From Odontocerum albicorne (lineage: Eukaryota > Arthropoda > Insecta > Trichoptera > Odontoceridae): a stretch of 64,000 nt of DNA. Positions 17,086 to 29,302 of this stretch are shown one piece after another; position 1 is the stretch's first letter; each line of letters begins with the position of its first letter. The position numbers and the translations under genes were made by a program. The stretch lies in NCBI GenBank assembly GCA_949825065.1, contig OX463864.1, positions 17,745,327-17,809,326 on the forward strand, written 5' to 3'. The notes beneath the pieces are model-generated. The model made no database searches and was not told the origin of the DNA. It saw only the letters and a list, made by a program, of their open reading frames with translations.

Positions 17086-18832
17086 AATTCCAGAGGAGTT
17101 CTAGGTAATGATCAAATCTAGAAGCAGCCCCGTAACACTCTTCACCAGGCCGCTTTATTACATAGGTAACCTAACTTACCTCTGGTCTTATGACCGTCCA
17201 CATTGCTAGCGACTACGAGTCTGTCCAATTCCACCATGCACAGAATGTGACTAAAGAACTGAAGTGACGAGTCCTTAATCCTGACAGCTTCTCCGAGATA
17301 TTAAGTTTATCCAAAATAGAAGCATAATATGTTATATTCGTTGTTCCGTCCATGATTACAGTATACAGAATAATAATTTCATATTTTATGTAGAGAAATT
17401 AATTTTAATGGTTTTGATTAGAAATAGCTTTTACGATGAGTTATTCATTCAACATTTACCGTCACCGTTATTGAAATATTTTTAAGCTTTTTAAACAAAC
17501 TGACTTAAAATTTGTGATTTTTTTACTGTAGTTAGTGCAATAGGTTGTAATATAATATTTTTGTACATTATTTTCAAACTTAATCAGTGAAATTATTTCA
17601 ATTTGTCATTTGAAATATTACACCTGATTGCTTATATATGATATATAATCTTTTTGATCCATGACAAATTAAAAAAAAACCCTTTTTTTTCATACCTCTT
17701 TTTTGATAATTATTATTCCCTGTTTATTTCTTTTCATTTTAAATTTTTTTATCGGTTATAAATTTGTATTTTTCATTCCCTTCTTTAATAAAAAGAAATA
17801 TTTAAAATACACCTATTATTTTTCTTTTCAATTTTATATTTATTCAAATATTGACGTGAAAAATTCATGTAGAATGAAGCTCTCATACTAAAATTACTTG
17901 AAAAATAATATATTAGATTAAAAAAAATCTGCGACAGTTCATCATAATTCCTTTCCATTCTCCTTTGGGTTCAAAACGACAGGTTCAACAGCTCAGGTCT
18001 CCGCTTATTTTAAACTCTATCCAACCTTTCGATTCCACCCAGTTCTATCATCTTCTCAAACAACCTCTCTACCTGTTTCCTTAAGCTCCTTTTGGGTTTG
18101 ACCTATTGGTCACCTGTTTTCTGAACTGCCTTGAAAATTCTCGAAGAAATTCTAGTTTCTAATTTTCTACAAGAGCTTTTTACAACAATGTATTTTTACT
18201 AACAATGAAAATGTTTCTTGATAACTTTTATTTAAACTCTGTTTTTAAGAGTATTTTTTTTAATATATGCTTTTAAGTTTATCCAAAAAATATATTTTTT
18301 AGTTTCTTGCTTACTGTTTTGACATTTTTTACATTAATTTATCCATGACGAGATAGAATAAACTATTTATCTTTTATTTTATTGTAATTTAAGTGTTTTT
18401 TAAATTTTATTTTGGTATTATTAATAAGAAGCTCTCAGTCCCGTTTCAAGATATAAAATATTAATAGCTATTGATAGAACAAGTTCAATTGGAGACAAAT
18501 AGTACAAATATATATATATTGATGAATAAAACAGTTCTCTGTTTGATCATGGTTGATTTCCTCCATAATAGTAATACACAAAAAGTTTCATAGCTTCAAA
18601 CATAGATGTCAATAAATTATTACTTTTATTATCTTGCCAAGAAATTTTATTAACAAAGTCTATATAGGGTTTATAAGGATTTTTATAAATACTTTACAAT
18701 CTTCATCAATTGATTTTTGAAATTTATAATATTTACATGTTAATATTATTTTTATAAAATATTAAATACATAGACAAAACAAACACTGCCCTTAATTTTT
18801 TAAATTTGTTTATTACTATATGGTTTTAAATA
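17086..18832. other. AT-rich intergenic sequence
   Basis: No gene recognised in about 1.7 kb. A GC-richer patch at 17110-17300 and a pyrimidine-rich patch at 17925-18140 could be old repeats, but I cannot assign them. Confidence 0.45.
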
Positions 18833-19593
18833 CAGTGAACCCCCGTTTTTACGTTTTTGAAGGGACTGATAAAAAAACGTAATTGGAGGGAAAACGTAGA
18901 TTCGGGGCTAGAAAAAAAATTCAAAATGATTTTTTATTTAGATAATCACGCAAATTGGAAAACTTTTTTCAATTGATTTGCAATTTTTTATTATCGTAGC
19001 CAAAGTTGTAATGGGTATCTCCAAATCACGCGCGAGCGAAACACGTGAACCAGCGTGTTTATTATTTTTTTCGAGAATTTTCCTTTTCTCTTGAATCAAT
19101 GATGTTTTTCTTTGCTGAAACATTATTTGAAGGGATTCAACGAAAAATCAAAAGAAATATAAATTGACACACGAAATACACGACAATTGAAATTGTATGT
19201 ACACGACCGACACGTTTAAAACACAAGCACAGATTGACCTGCCTATACAGTCTGCCTGCCTCTGATTCGCAAAATTTCCCACCAATAACATCGCATTACA
19301 CGACTCGTGTAACCTTGACCATGAGCGCTGCAGGTGCAGGTGCACACGTGTGTATGAATAGAAGCAACATATTTCTGCTTCCTAATATTCATTTCAAATA
19401 TTTTAAATTGTCGCGCATTTAATTAAATATGTTTATAAATTGATTTGCATTTTACATATTTCAAACGTAAATTGCGGGAAATAAAAACGTATAAGCGGGT
19501 ACTAAATGTACTAAAATAAAACGGGATTGTAAAAATTTAACGCAAATAGCGGGAAAACGTGAATTCCGGACACGTAAAAACGGGGTTTCACTG
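18833..19593. mobile_element. Pogo/Tigger-like element, degenerate
   Basis: A 761-bp element with 21-bp terminal inverted repeats: CAGTGAACCCCCGTTTTTAC at the left, and the complement of CAGTGAAACCCCGTTTTTAC at the right. TA lies at 18831-18832 and 19594-19595. Subterminal ACGTTTT-type motifs recur inside both ends. It contains a piece of transposase on the minus strand (next entry) but lacks room for a catalytic domain, so it is a deletion derivative. Confidence 0.85.
18938..19123 (-). pseudogene. Pogo/CENP-B-type helix-turn-helix remnant
   Basis: A 61-codon frame includes QQRKTSLIQEKRKILEK, then SRVSLARDLEIPITTLATII followed by KN. It aligns by eye with the pogo transposase/CENP-B N-terminal helix-turn-helix (KRK.LT..EKL.IL…K..VA.EFGIP.STLSTI.KN). 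The DDE domain that should follow is absent. It begins with an ATG near 19123, within the pogo-like element. Confidence 0.75.
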
Positions 19594-19645
19594 TACTTTG
19601 CTTTCATCTATTCAAGTTATACAAATAATATTTCATTTAATTTAT

Positions 19646-19747
19646 AAGTTTACTTCATTAAAAAATCAGTCTTTATTGTAAACAATGTGTTTCATTCTGT
19701 AAGTTTTCTTCATAATAAAATCTGTCTTGATTGTAAACAATGTTTTT
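19646..19747. repeat. Imperfect 55-bp tandem duplication
   Basis: AAGTTTACTTCATTAAAAAA…TTGTAAACAATGTGTTT is followed by AAGTTTTCTTCATAATAAAA…TTGTAAACAATGTTTTT, two copies about 55 bp apart. Confidence 0.7.
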
Positions 19748-20867
19748 CAAGTTTTTTTTACATATATTTATTGACAAACAACACAAAAAAATCTCTTATA
19801 TTTTATAAGTGACCATCACTTAATTAATAAAACATTTTTCGGAAATTATACAAATAGTATTTTTAAATATCGTTTCCTCTTTTTGTATACATCAAAGAAT
19901 TTTTAGTTTTTTTTTATTGTTTGAGATTAAAAATATTTAAACAGTGTGTATAAAAAATGGCTTTATGATAGTAAAAGAAAAATATTACAATACATATAGT
20001 ATGTTGTGGAAGAAATATTATGAATTTAAATATTTCAGTATAATTGTAATTTAATAACACACAAAATATTGTAAAAGTTGTTAAGCCTATTAAGGAAAGG
20101 CCTTTTTAATTTGATTGCACAAAAATATATTAAAAAAAAGCAAATAAAAATTGTACAGAAATTTTATAAAATTGACATCTTGACTAGGAAAATGAAATTA
20201 TTAATATTTTTTGTTTTATATTCTCGAAAAAAAAAACGGTGTCTATCGTAACATTTCATATTTTGACAAAAAATTAAAAAAGGACCCTTGCAGTAGTTTT
20301 GGTACGAAATAATACTTAAGAAATTCATTGTGTGACTGCCTTAAAATAATAACTGCTGAATAATTTCTTTTAAACGACAGCGGTGTGGAAAAATTTACCC
20401 TTATTTAAGATTATTAAATAATTAAAAAAAATGTAAGAGCAGGCAAAATTCATTTTTATATACCCTTACGAATTCTATCAGTACCGTAATGTCTATCCTA
20501 GTTTTCGTGTTTTTGAATCCAGATGAGTGCAACAAGTGAAACCAGAGAGAGAAATTCTAACTAGAGAAATTCGGAATAGAAATCCGATTGGTGTTTTCAG
20601 TACTCCGCTAAAGTTTTCAGCACTGATCATCTTGAAAATAATTATTATCACTAATTTTACTTTTTCTCCGTGTGTTTTTCGACCTATTATCTCAGGGTTA
20701 TCAGAATAAATTCTGTTAGAACAGATGCAAAGTATTCTTAAAACTAATTTGAATATCACTATTATAAATAACTTAGCTTGCTACTCAAGACGCAAGTAAA
20801 AAGGAGTATCAGTATTACTTCACAGCTACTCTTAAAACAAATTGCGCTATTCGTATTAAGATTAGTA
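19748..20867. other. AT-rich intergenic sequence
   Basis: No gene or repeat boundary recognised. Confidence 0.5.
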
Positions 20868-21384
20868 CAGTGGAACCTCAGTTCTCAAACGTCTCACATC
20901 ACGAACAATTCAGTTCTCAAACATATTGTTTTAATTCGGTTTTCAAACATATTGTTATAATTCGGTTCTCAAACATATTGTTTTAATTCAGTTCTCGAAC
21001 ATAGTTCAGTTTACGAACATACGTTTAAACTGTGTCTCACTTCAGAATTTATTTAAAACACAGGCTAAAACAATCCTCATTGGATAGGTTTTTAGTGAGA
21101 AAGAAAAGAGAAAGAACCTCAGAAGGACAGTCCCCTAACATTTTTATGCATGGTGAATGACTTTCCAAACAATAACATCTCTTCTGTCCACCTGCCTCAT
21201 CACCTTCCTTTTACGCCATCAGCACTTCTCAATACAGATAAAGTGCAGTTAAATATTCATTTATTTAATTTATTTATCGTGTTGCCGTGCTGTGTATTTT
21301 TGCAATGGATTACTACAATCTACATTACTTCTTACGGGAACAGCCTTTTGAAATGAATTACGTTTGAAAACTGATGTTTCATTC
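20868..21384. mobile_element. Pogo/Tigger-like non-autonomous element
   Basis: It starts after TA with CAGTGGAACCTCAGTTCTCA (continuing AACGT). The right end, ACGTTTGAAAACTGATGTTT then CATTC before TA, is a degraded complement of it. Length is about 517 bp with no transposase. The CAGTGGAACCTC end is typical of pogo/Tigger. A tandem repeat of about 27 bp (TTCTCAAACATATTGTTTTA-type, about four units) occupies 20877-21015. Confidence 0.7.
20877..21015. repeat. 27-bp tandem repeat in element end
   Basis: About four to five units of TTCTCAAACATATTGTTTTA followed by ATTCGG, with minor changes. They appear to be an expansion of the element's own subterminal sequence. Confidence 0.75.
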
Positions 21385-21439
21385 TATTTTATGTGTGATG
21401 ATGGCCACTGTGTAAACATTTGATCAAATTTTTTTTGAT

Positions 21440-21660
21440 ATCATTATCATCAGCCTGTATCTATCCACTGCAGGATGTAGGCCTCTCCAAGTTGTCTCCA
21501 CAAAATCCTGTCCTTTGCACATTGCTGCCACATAATACCTGTATGCTTACGTATTTCGTCCACCCAGCGCGACTTAGGTCTTCTTACAGGCTTTTTTATA
21601 CCTATTGGGTGCCACTGGATTACTTCATTTTTTTTATATACTCGTACATAAATATATTTT
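21440..21660 (-). pseudogene. LINE reverse transcriptase C-terminus fragment
   Basis: Minus-strand frame: RRPKSRWVDEIRKHTGIMWQ, QCAKDRILWRQLGEAYILQW, IDTG. This is the RPxxRWxDDIRK…W…A.DR..W..L.EA..QQW ending of a Jockey/R1-like insect LINE. The same ending is present at about 32770-33060. The region to its right is taken by a SINE. Confidence 0.75.
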
Positions 21661-21671
21661 CCGTGATACCA

Positions 21672-21855
21672 ACGAGGGACAACCTCCGTGATTTCGTTGG
21701 TAAAACTTCTCTCTTCCAAACGGGGTCTTGCAGGTTCGATTCCTGTTGGAACTTAGATTTTTTTTAAAAAAGGATTCCAGCCTGGTTTTCATTTAAACCT
21801 CTTATACATATTTCTGGAAGAGATTGCCATATGACAATAAACCCACCAGGTTTGT
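21672..21855 (+). mobile_element. tRNA-derived SINE
   Basis: The head has a degraded A-box region (CTCCGTGATTTCGTTGGTAA) and a good B box (GGTTCGATTCC, near 21732). After an A/T run comes a body with ATTCCAGCCTGGTTTTCATT and AGAGATTGCCATATGACAAT, then AAACCCACCAGGT. The body matches the reverse-oriented SINE at 28204-28404. The head-plus-body structure defines one family. Confidence 0.75.
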
Positions 21856-22519
21856 ACTGTATACAACTTAAGTGTAATAGAATACAATATACCTTCATGC
21901 CATTTCTGTCTAGGTAGAAAAAGAGCAGTGAACATAATTTGTGTGTAAGATCATAACACTTTTCACTTCTTCACACTAATTCAGTTTATTCCACTCCTAA
22001 TTTTTCCTTTAATTTATTATCTTCTAATTCAAGATGTCAGTATTTATAATATATATATTTAGTATTTTATATTTAATATCCATTATTGAAAGTTGTTCAT
22101 CATTGAAAATTAAGATAATTATTTCACAAATATTTTAATAAATACAAATTTGTCATTTTTTAATGTGACATATTTCATATTATATTTACTACACATACAA
22201 TTTAGATAGGGCAAAAAAAATCAATATACTTTAAAAAATAGTTTCATATATAATGGATATTGTAAATACGGTTCACCCAGTACAATAAAGTTCTATATTG
22301 TATTTATACACACTAGTTATTTTAAGAATGGCAAATTCTTTTGCCATTTAGAGGTACTTTTTCTGCGTGGTTGAAGCTACTTTGCAAATATAGCACTGTT
22401 AAAGATGCTCTTCTTGTTACTTATAATTTAATAACATGTTATATTTTATGTTCTACAAAATGAATAAAAATAGTATAATACTAAATAATACAAATACATT
22501 TTTTTACTTTACGTTTTAA
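21856..22519. other. AT-rich intergenic sequence
   Basis: Nothing recognised. Confidence 0.5.
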
Positions 22520-23023
22520 CCCTACAGTGCGCAATGATGCACATATGAATCAACCAAAGTTTTTCTAAATATTTTTGTGTTGAGTGGTATAAACATCGAC
22601 TCACGCGCTGTTACTAATATGATATAATAATCTCAATGCTTTAAAACCACATAGGTTTAATAGAAAACTGTTTTACCGGTCAATTTGGCAGTTGAAGTTT
22701 GACTTGTTGCGGGTAGATGACTTTTGTGATTTGTTCCAGTTTGAAATCAAATTACTTTATTATTGGTGGTCAAGGTAATCTTATTTTTTTTCTTTTATTC
22801 TTTAGTACATACGTGTAAAATAAGTGAAGTAAAATATATAATTTCATTTATATCATTATATCATATAATTAACTTACAAATGCGCATTGATTCATAAATG
22901 AACCTTACTCTTTTTTTTTTAAATATAAATATATAAAAACAAAAAAAAAAATGTTTTATTGTATTTTTCATGTTCCAGTACATATTTTTATTTTTGAAAT
23001 TAAAAAAATCGCGCATTGTAGGG
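22520..23023. mobile_element. PiggyBac-type MITE with TTAA target
   Basis: A 504-bp element. It begins CCCTACAGTGCGCAATGATG and ends GCGCATTGTAGGG, giving a terminal inverted repeat of about 13 bp. TTAA flanks it exactly on both sides (22516-22519 and 23024-23027). CCCT…AGGG ends plus TTAA duplication are the hallmark of piggyBac-group elements. There is no transposase. An internal ATGCGCATTGAT motif echoes the ends. Confidence 0.8.
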
Positions 23024-23039
23024 TTAAGTAAAATTTTTG

Positions 23040-23112
23040 ATAAAACTGTAGTATCGACATCTATCGTAGCCTCTTGACTTCCAATCGGAGGTTTCGCGTT
23101 CGATTCCAATAT
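23040..23112 (+). mobile_element. Fragment of tRNA-like SINE head
   Basis: ATCGTAGCC…AATCGGAGGTTTCGCGTTCGATTCC resembles the anticodon-to-B-box half of the SINE/tRNA head at 31932 (CGGAGGCTACAGGTTCGATTCC). Most of the A-box half is lost. Confidence 0.4.
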
Positions 23113-23740
23113 TTATGCAGTTTTGTTAAAAGCCACTTTGATAAAGTAGCGCCGTTAAATTTATATATCAGTTAAAAGTAGCATGCTACTTAAACAGCTA
23201 AGTAAAATGTAGTAAGGCAACTATTTGACAGTTACGCTTAAACTGAAATTTACTGCTTTAAGTACATTACCTAAAAATCTTGAAATTTTATTTCATAAAT
23301 CTTTATAACATACTTTTTAAATAATAGAAAAAGACTGGGTGAATCTTTATCATTGTTTCTATACATGATAACTGACAATTAAAATATGTTTTTTTTTTCT
23401 TCTATTTAACTTTGTCTTATAGAAGGCTGGTTAAGAGGCTGTCTTTTTTTTGAAAAAAATACCTTGGAATTTGCTGGTTGCGTACATTCCTTATTTTCAA
23501 TTTTAATTAATTTCTGATTATAATTTTTGGCTCTCACCTGAAGTAATATAAAAATACAACTCTTCTACTCAATTTATCTAAAGTAATTAGATTATTAATC
23601 TAATTAGTAAAACACTTGCAAAAAAATGAACAATGATTTCTAAAAATATCATTCTTAACCATTGAAAATGTTCCATAAACTGGCAATAATTTTGTTTTGA
23701 CCATAGACATTATTAAAAAATCTTGATTTTTCACTTAAAG
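23113..23740. other. AT-rich intergenic sequence
   Basis: Nothing recognised. Confidence 0.5.
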
Positions 23741-24773
23741 TAGTGATGGGAATTTCCTAATATTACTTATTAATACTTTTTCCAAATATTAAATTGAAAA
23801 AAATTGACATGTGTTTTTCATTGAAGCTTTTATTTATACAATACAAACTTCTACTTTATATAAACTACCTGTATTCAAATTCCAAGGGTGAAAATATAGT
23901 ATATACGAATTAAAAAAAAAATAACTCAATTTGATTTTCAGTGGAATTGTTAATAATATTATATACAAATATAGTTTTACAAAGACATTTTCATTATTAA
24001 AAATTCATTATTATTATATTTATAATATAAACTTCATTAAAGTATATGGGCAAAAAAAATAATAATGAAATTATGTATACATATAAATAAAGCACTTTAC
24101 TGTAAGATTTATAAAGGAATTTTTACGTAAAATTGATCAGCGGTTAAAAAAATAACAAAAAAAATCTTATGATGGATAATAATGTGACATTTTATATAAT
24201 AAAACAAAATGGATTTATTCTATTATACGATGTATAAATACAGATTTTGTAATATAAGATATTACAGTTACTGGTATATTTAGATATTATACAAAATTTT
24301 ACATTTAGATATTACATTGAATATTTTTTTTTCCTATTAGATAGCACTTCTGAGAATTATGAAAAAATACTTGTATATTATTACAACTCTTATTTATGTA
24401 TCATATTTGCCAAAAAATGTGGTTAGCTTTGTTTTTTTTCAAAAAGAGCTTAAAAACATAACTTTTTAGAGGCCCCAAATGATCTGCAGAAATTTTCTCA
24501 TTTCTACATTCAGGAATATTTTTTAATGTAAGGTTTTTTTCTTTTAAGAATATAACCAAAATCATAGAAATTGGACAGAAATAAATTGATGCCTTTATAG
24601 TACTATCTGAGAAAAAAAATTCAATTGTTTTAGTTTTGAAGTAACAACCTTTTGCAGAACAGATATTCAGCATGTTAACCTTATGACTGAGTTCCGTGCA
24701 TCCTTATCAATGGAATTAACAAATGTTTTTATTAATACAGTTCAATCAAAATAACCAATACCTCCCATCACTA
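23741..24773. mobile_element. Possible hAT-like element
   Basis: TAGTGATGGG at the left and CCCATCACTA at the right are exact inverted repeats about 1 kb apart. Such ends are seen in hAT elements. No 8-bp target duplication is visible and the interior shows no transposase. Chance pairing cannot be excluded. Confidence 0.35.
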
Positions 24774-24930
24774 ATATTTTGATATAACTGAACAATTGAA
24801 AAATAGTCTTGAATATTTTTTTTATATCTGGCAATACTATTTTTTAAACTCAAATTCCGGGAGTGGCTACCCGGGGGTACCTATCGATGAGAAAGGATGA
24901 CGTTTTCACTGGAGCTTTGAAGATTCTTTT

Positions 24931-24990
24931 TTTGTGTTGGGTGGTTGATTTTTGTGTTGGGTGGTTGATTTTTGTGTTGGGTGGTTGATT
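24931..24990. repeat. 20-bp tandem repeat, three exact copies
   Basis: TTTGTGTTGGGTGGTTGATT is repeated three times without change, with partial units on either side. Confidence 0.95.
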
Positions 24991-25510
24991 TTTGTTTTTG
25001 CGGAGGCACCATCTAAGTCTCCGCACTAAATGGGTGTTATTGTTAAAGCAGGAAAAAACTATTTGGTGCGATGAGCAAGGATTGTTTAAGTTGTCATAGA
25101 GACTTTGTTTTTCTCACCGAGAGAGTATGTCGCCATTCTAGAGAAATATAAAAAAAAATCCGTAATGAAAAAAAACAATACTATAAATTGTTAATAAAGA
25201 AAAATGATTTCAAATTCCCCAGAATTTATGAATGTTTAAACATAGATAAATATGTGTTCCTGTTTTTTTTTAAAGCTAATAAAGGGCTTTTATGTTTTTT
25301 AAATTTATAATTTTTTTTTATATAATATATTTCATTGACATATATCAAATTATTTTTAAATTTTTGGATAATTTGCTGGAATATTACCACTGCAATATTT
25401 TTCATATTTTAAATTTATATAAATTTAATTGGCGGTCATTCTCAGATGCTATGAAGCGTTATTTCTTATTTTATCATAAATTTTCTTATAATGGAGACTG
25501 AAAAAAGAAT
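24991..25510. other. Intergenic sequence
   Basis: A slightly GC-richer patch at about 25000-25130 leads into AT-rich sequence. No gene was recognised. Confidence 0.45.
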
Positions 25511-25755
25511 TAAATGTATTTTAAATTTTCTCACTTTTTTTTTTTATTTTCAAAATTGCTAATTTAATGTTTTAAATTTTCTTATCCTTTTTTTATTTTA
25601 TTAAAATGGATAATTTTAATGTGTTTTAAATTTTCTCATACCTTTTTATTTTGTTAAAATTGATAGTGTTTTAAATTCTCTCAAACTTTTTCATTTTGTT
25701 AAAATTGATACTTTAATGTGTTTTAAATTCTCTCATATTATTTTATGTTGTCAAA
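25511..25755. repeat. Degenerate tandem repeat of about 45-60 bp
   Basis: GTTTTAAATT(T/C)TCTCA followed by TTTTTATTTTGTTAAAAT recurs about five times (near 25512, 25571, 25623, 25668 and 25719) with unequal spacing. Confidence 0.7.
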
Positions 25756-27790
25756 ATGACTCGAAAACTTTCTTTTATACATATATTATATATTATTTAA
25801 CTGTGTTATTAATCCTTATATAAAGACATTTTATCAATGATTTCCTTTATTTGTACTTAAATAATTTAAAACTTTCAATTATTATACTATATAATCCACT
25901 TGCTTTCGAATTTAATTTTGTCAAACTAAAACAAAACTATTTCTTTCATGAAATATATTTTTCAGTGTGTCAGTTAATTTTTTAATTAATTTTAAATTAT
26001 TAGACTTTTACCATCTTTATGTCAAAATTCCTTTACTTTCTTCCTATTAAAAACTTTCTTTGCAAATTTGAAGCATTGTAAATATTTTTATATAATTTAC
26101 TGAAAGCAACTTATATTGTGTATCTAAAATGAGGAATATAAAAAGTTTGAAGATTTTTATTTTTAAACTAAATCTTATTCCGCTGGAAATTTTCAAATTT
26201 GTAAATATACACATAATATTTGAAACTGTGTTGTAATTAAATATTTCTGTTATTAAGTCAAATAAAATTATTTAATCTTCTTTGTATATTTCTTCCGGTA
26301 TTGAAGGTGTGCTTATTATTATCACACATTATTTTTCTAATATTTTCCTTAATTTGTTTATTAACAATTTTTTTGTTGAAAATCACATTTTAAAAATGTA
26401 ATTTTTTGACAAACTTATATTGAATTTTTGATACATTACCTTTACGAATACAGTATGTTATTCTGTAAAGAAATGTTGAATCTGGATAATATGAAAAAGT
26501 ACTTTTTAATCGAGGATAGACTAAGAGTGGCAGACTGGCATTAAAAATAGACCCGAGAAATCTGTCAAGACAGCATCCCCATCTCCTATATTTATTTTAT
26601 ATAAGATAGTTATGTAACAATTTGCTTTTTGTTGCTAAAATGTTTGTTACATCATCAATAATCTCGCTCGAGAGATCTTCTATTGCAAGATTATCATGAA
26701 AGATTTGAGAAGCAATTTAGTTACGGAATTTCATAATTGGTTCAGGATATATTTTAACTTGAAAAAGACCACTCGAAAGCGATATTCTATAAAAATATAC
26801 TTATCGGCTAACTAATGGAAGTTAAACTTCTGCAGAACATAAAAACGACGTACTGTACAGTTTTTACACGATTCTAGCTGATCAGGAAAGTCACGGGCCC
26901 AGTCTGTCTAACCTTTGTGCTCTTTTTACTATTTCAATATTTCCACAGTTAAACTTTCACATTTTGATAGTGAATTGAAAACAAAATAAATTAAACATTG
27001 TCAATTTTTCGCCTCGTTTCCTAGAAAAGTTAACGAATTCCAATCCCTCAAAAATCCTTCCCTAAATTTGTCTCTCTTCACTGACTGTTAATTAATTATT
27101 TTATTAGGAATTCCTCATTTGCAAAGTGAGTTTTGCGTAATGTAAAAAAATATTTGTAAATATTTGTATTGTAAATGTATTAAGAAATATTTGTTGAATG
27201 TTTCGGCCTATACATTAAATTTAAAACAATTGTATCGTCCACACATTATTTTAAGTGAATTTAGACATAAAACAAAAGTTAGAATATATAAATTTAAAGA
27301 AATATAAAAAAAAAAAAAACACACCCAAACAACGGTATAATAATTATGTTTATATACTTAGTTTATCTAACAAAAAAATTTAATGTTTTTTTTTATAAAG
27401 TATGCCAATTTATCTTCGTCCCGAGATTCGTTGTCGTTGAACATAAAAATGTATATTGTTCTTTATCTTTGTTTAAATGTTTTTTTAACAATAAATTTTT
27501 TTATTTTTCTTGTGTCACGTGACAACGATAAAGGGACGATGCTTTGTAATTATATTATCCTTATTACCTTTATTTTATATTATGTGAAACACTTGTAAAT
27601 CTAAACATATTATAAAAATATATTTGCTCTCGAAAAAATATAAAATGTGTTTTTTTTTCTTACCTCTTTTATTATTCTCAAGGTGCTGTGTCCTATCGGA
27701 GGCTGGACACCATCATGACAATCTTTCCTGAAATGACAACCTCTGTGACCTAGGTTTTAATCAGCATAAATTACAAACTACGTACTATTG
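25756..27790. other. AT-rich intergenic sequence
   Basis: No gene recognised in about 2 kb. A GC-richer stretch at 27680-27760 may be an old repeat but is not assigned. Confidence 0.5.
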
Positions 27791-28203
27791 CAATATTCCT
27801 ACTGAAGGTTTTCCAAGGTAGTTTTAACTGTCACTCGATACTGAAAGCATTATGTTTATATGTCCCGTTTGTTTGCAATATTCCTACTGAAGGTTCTCCA
27901 AGGTAGTTATAACTGTTATTCGATACTAAAAGCATTAAGTTTATACGAGTATGTCCCATTTGTTTGCAATATTCCTACTGAAGGTTCTCCAAGGTAGTTT
28001 TAACTGTCGCTCGATACTAAAAGCATTAAGTTTATATGTCCCGTTTGTTTGCAATATTCCTACTGAAGGTTCCCCAAGGTAGTTTTAACTGTCACTCGAT
28101 ACTAAAAGCGTTAAAATTTTATGTCCCATTAGTTTGTAATATTTCTACTGAAGGTTCTCCAAGTTAGTTTTAACTTTCACACGATAATAGAAACATTAAG
28201 TTT
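27791..28203. repeat. 85-bp minisatellite, about five copies
   Basis: CAATATTCCTACTGAAGGTT starts units at 27791, 27876, 27967, 28052 and (as TAATATTTCTACTGAAGGTT) 28137. The period is 85 bp, except one 91-bp unit with a small insertion. The last unit is interrupted by the SINE at 28204 and continues after it (TTAAGTTTATATG from 28405). Confidence 0.9.
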
Positions 28204-28404
28204 TTTTTTAATTTCACCTGGCGAGTTTATTGCCATGTGGCAATCTCTTCCAACCAACCATAAATATGTTTTAATGGACCCTAAGTGAAAACCAGATTGG
28301 AATTCCATTTAAAAAAATCTGGATTCCAACGGGGATCGAACCCGCAACCTCCGGATCGGTAGACAAGTTTCTTACCACCAGGCCACGGAGGCTTCTATGT
28401 TCGT
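28204..28404 (-). mobile_element. tRNA-derived SINE inserted in the minisatellite
   Basis: On the minus strand the head has an A box (TGGCCTGGTGG, 28375-28385) and a B box (GGTTCGATCCC, 28332-28342). The body contains GATTGCCACATGGCAATAAA and CTCGCCAGGTG, and an A-rich tail follows (T-run at 28201-28209 on the plus strand). TTAAGTTT at 28196-28203 and again at 28405-28412 is an 8-bp target duplication, and the host repeat unit resumes exactly after it. The SINE shares its body with 21672-21855. Confidence 0.85.
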
Positions 28405-28412
28405 TTAAGTTT

Positions 28413-28687
28413 ATATGTTCCCGATAAATAAAGTCGTGCAATAAATCATCTCTGTTCTACATACCAACTTACAGAACAAATATAATGGCTAAACACTCAG
28501 TCACGAGTGGTATAGAGATATTGAACCAACTGAATGACACTGTGGATATACTCTCGGCACCGTCTAGCAGTATGAGAAGAATCCTGACTGATATTCTTCC
28601 TTACGAATAAGCTAACAGACTCTCTTTGTGTAACTGGAGAAATCCATGCAAAGTGGTAAATAAAAAATTCACCACAGCGCTGCAATA
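28413..28687. other. Intergenic sequence
   Basis: No gene recognised. Confidence 0.45.
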
Positions 28688-28830
28688 CGTATGAAATTAG
28701 TATTGAAGTACGAATGGAAGTAAGAGGTATGAAAAAAGGTAAAGTGGCAAAGTGTGATGAGATAAGTTCAGAAATTATTCTAAATGGTGACTTACTGAGT
28801 TTTTTTTATCAAGTATTGGAAATCAGGCCG
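28688..28830 (+). pseudogene. LINE reverse transcriptase N-terminal fragment
   Basis: Translation gives EVRMEVRGMKKGKVAKCDEI followed by SSEIILNGDLL. It matches the EVxxAIxxMKxGKAxGxDEIPxEII block at the start of non-LTR reverse transcriptase domains. It is short and isolated. Confidence 0.6.
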
Positions 28831-29302
28831 TACACCGAAAGGTTATTTAGATATACCGCGAGAACTTCGTCTGCTTTACATCCATGTCTCAACACCACCA
28901 TTTGTGATTTTTATGGATTATATCAGTTTTAATTATCCTACTAGGTGTAACATCCATTTAAAGCAGTCCAATAGACCTCCGAGATAAGTTTTATTAATCA
29001 GTATTGCCCCTTATTTTCCCAATTTCTGTCCTCATAGCTGAGGGTCGTAATAAATAGTGATATTGACTTCAACTCTGAAGACCAAGTTTCTCCACTTCAT
29101 AGTTCTCTACTCTCTGCAAGCCGGCTATGAGCTCAATTGGTATCCCTTTTTTTTATTAAGAGTTCCAGTCTTGTTTTAACTTAAGATGGCAATATACCTG
29201 CCTGCATTACTGGGTGGACTTAAACAAAATTGTGTTTATTTAAATTAATATGAATATTTGAAGCATTTAAAGTACTTTTATAAGTATTGTCTATTTTTAT
29301 AG
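28831..29302. other. Intergenic sequence
   Basis: No gene recognised. A patch at 29140-29200 (GTTCCAGTCTTGTTTTAACT) resembles the SINE body, but too weakly to call. Confidence 0.4.

Noticed and set aside
23741..24773. Definite hAT transposon
   Set aside because: Only a 10-bp inverted end match is visible, with no target duplication or transposase. It is kept as a low-confidence feature.
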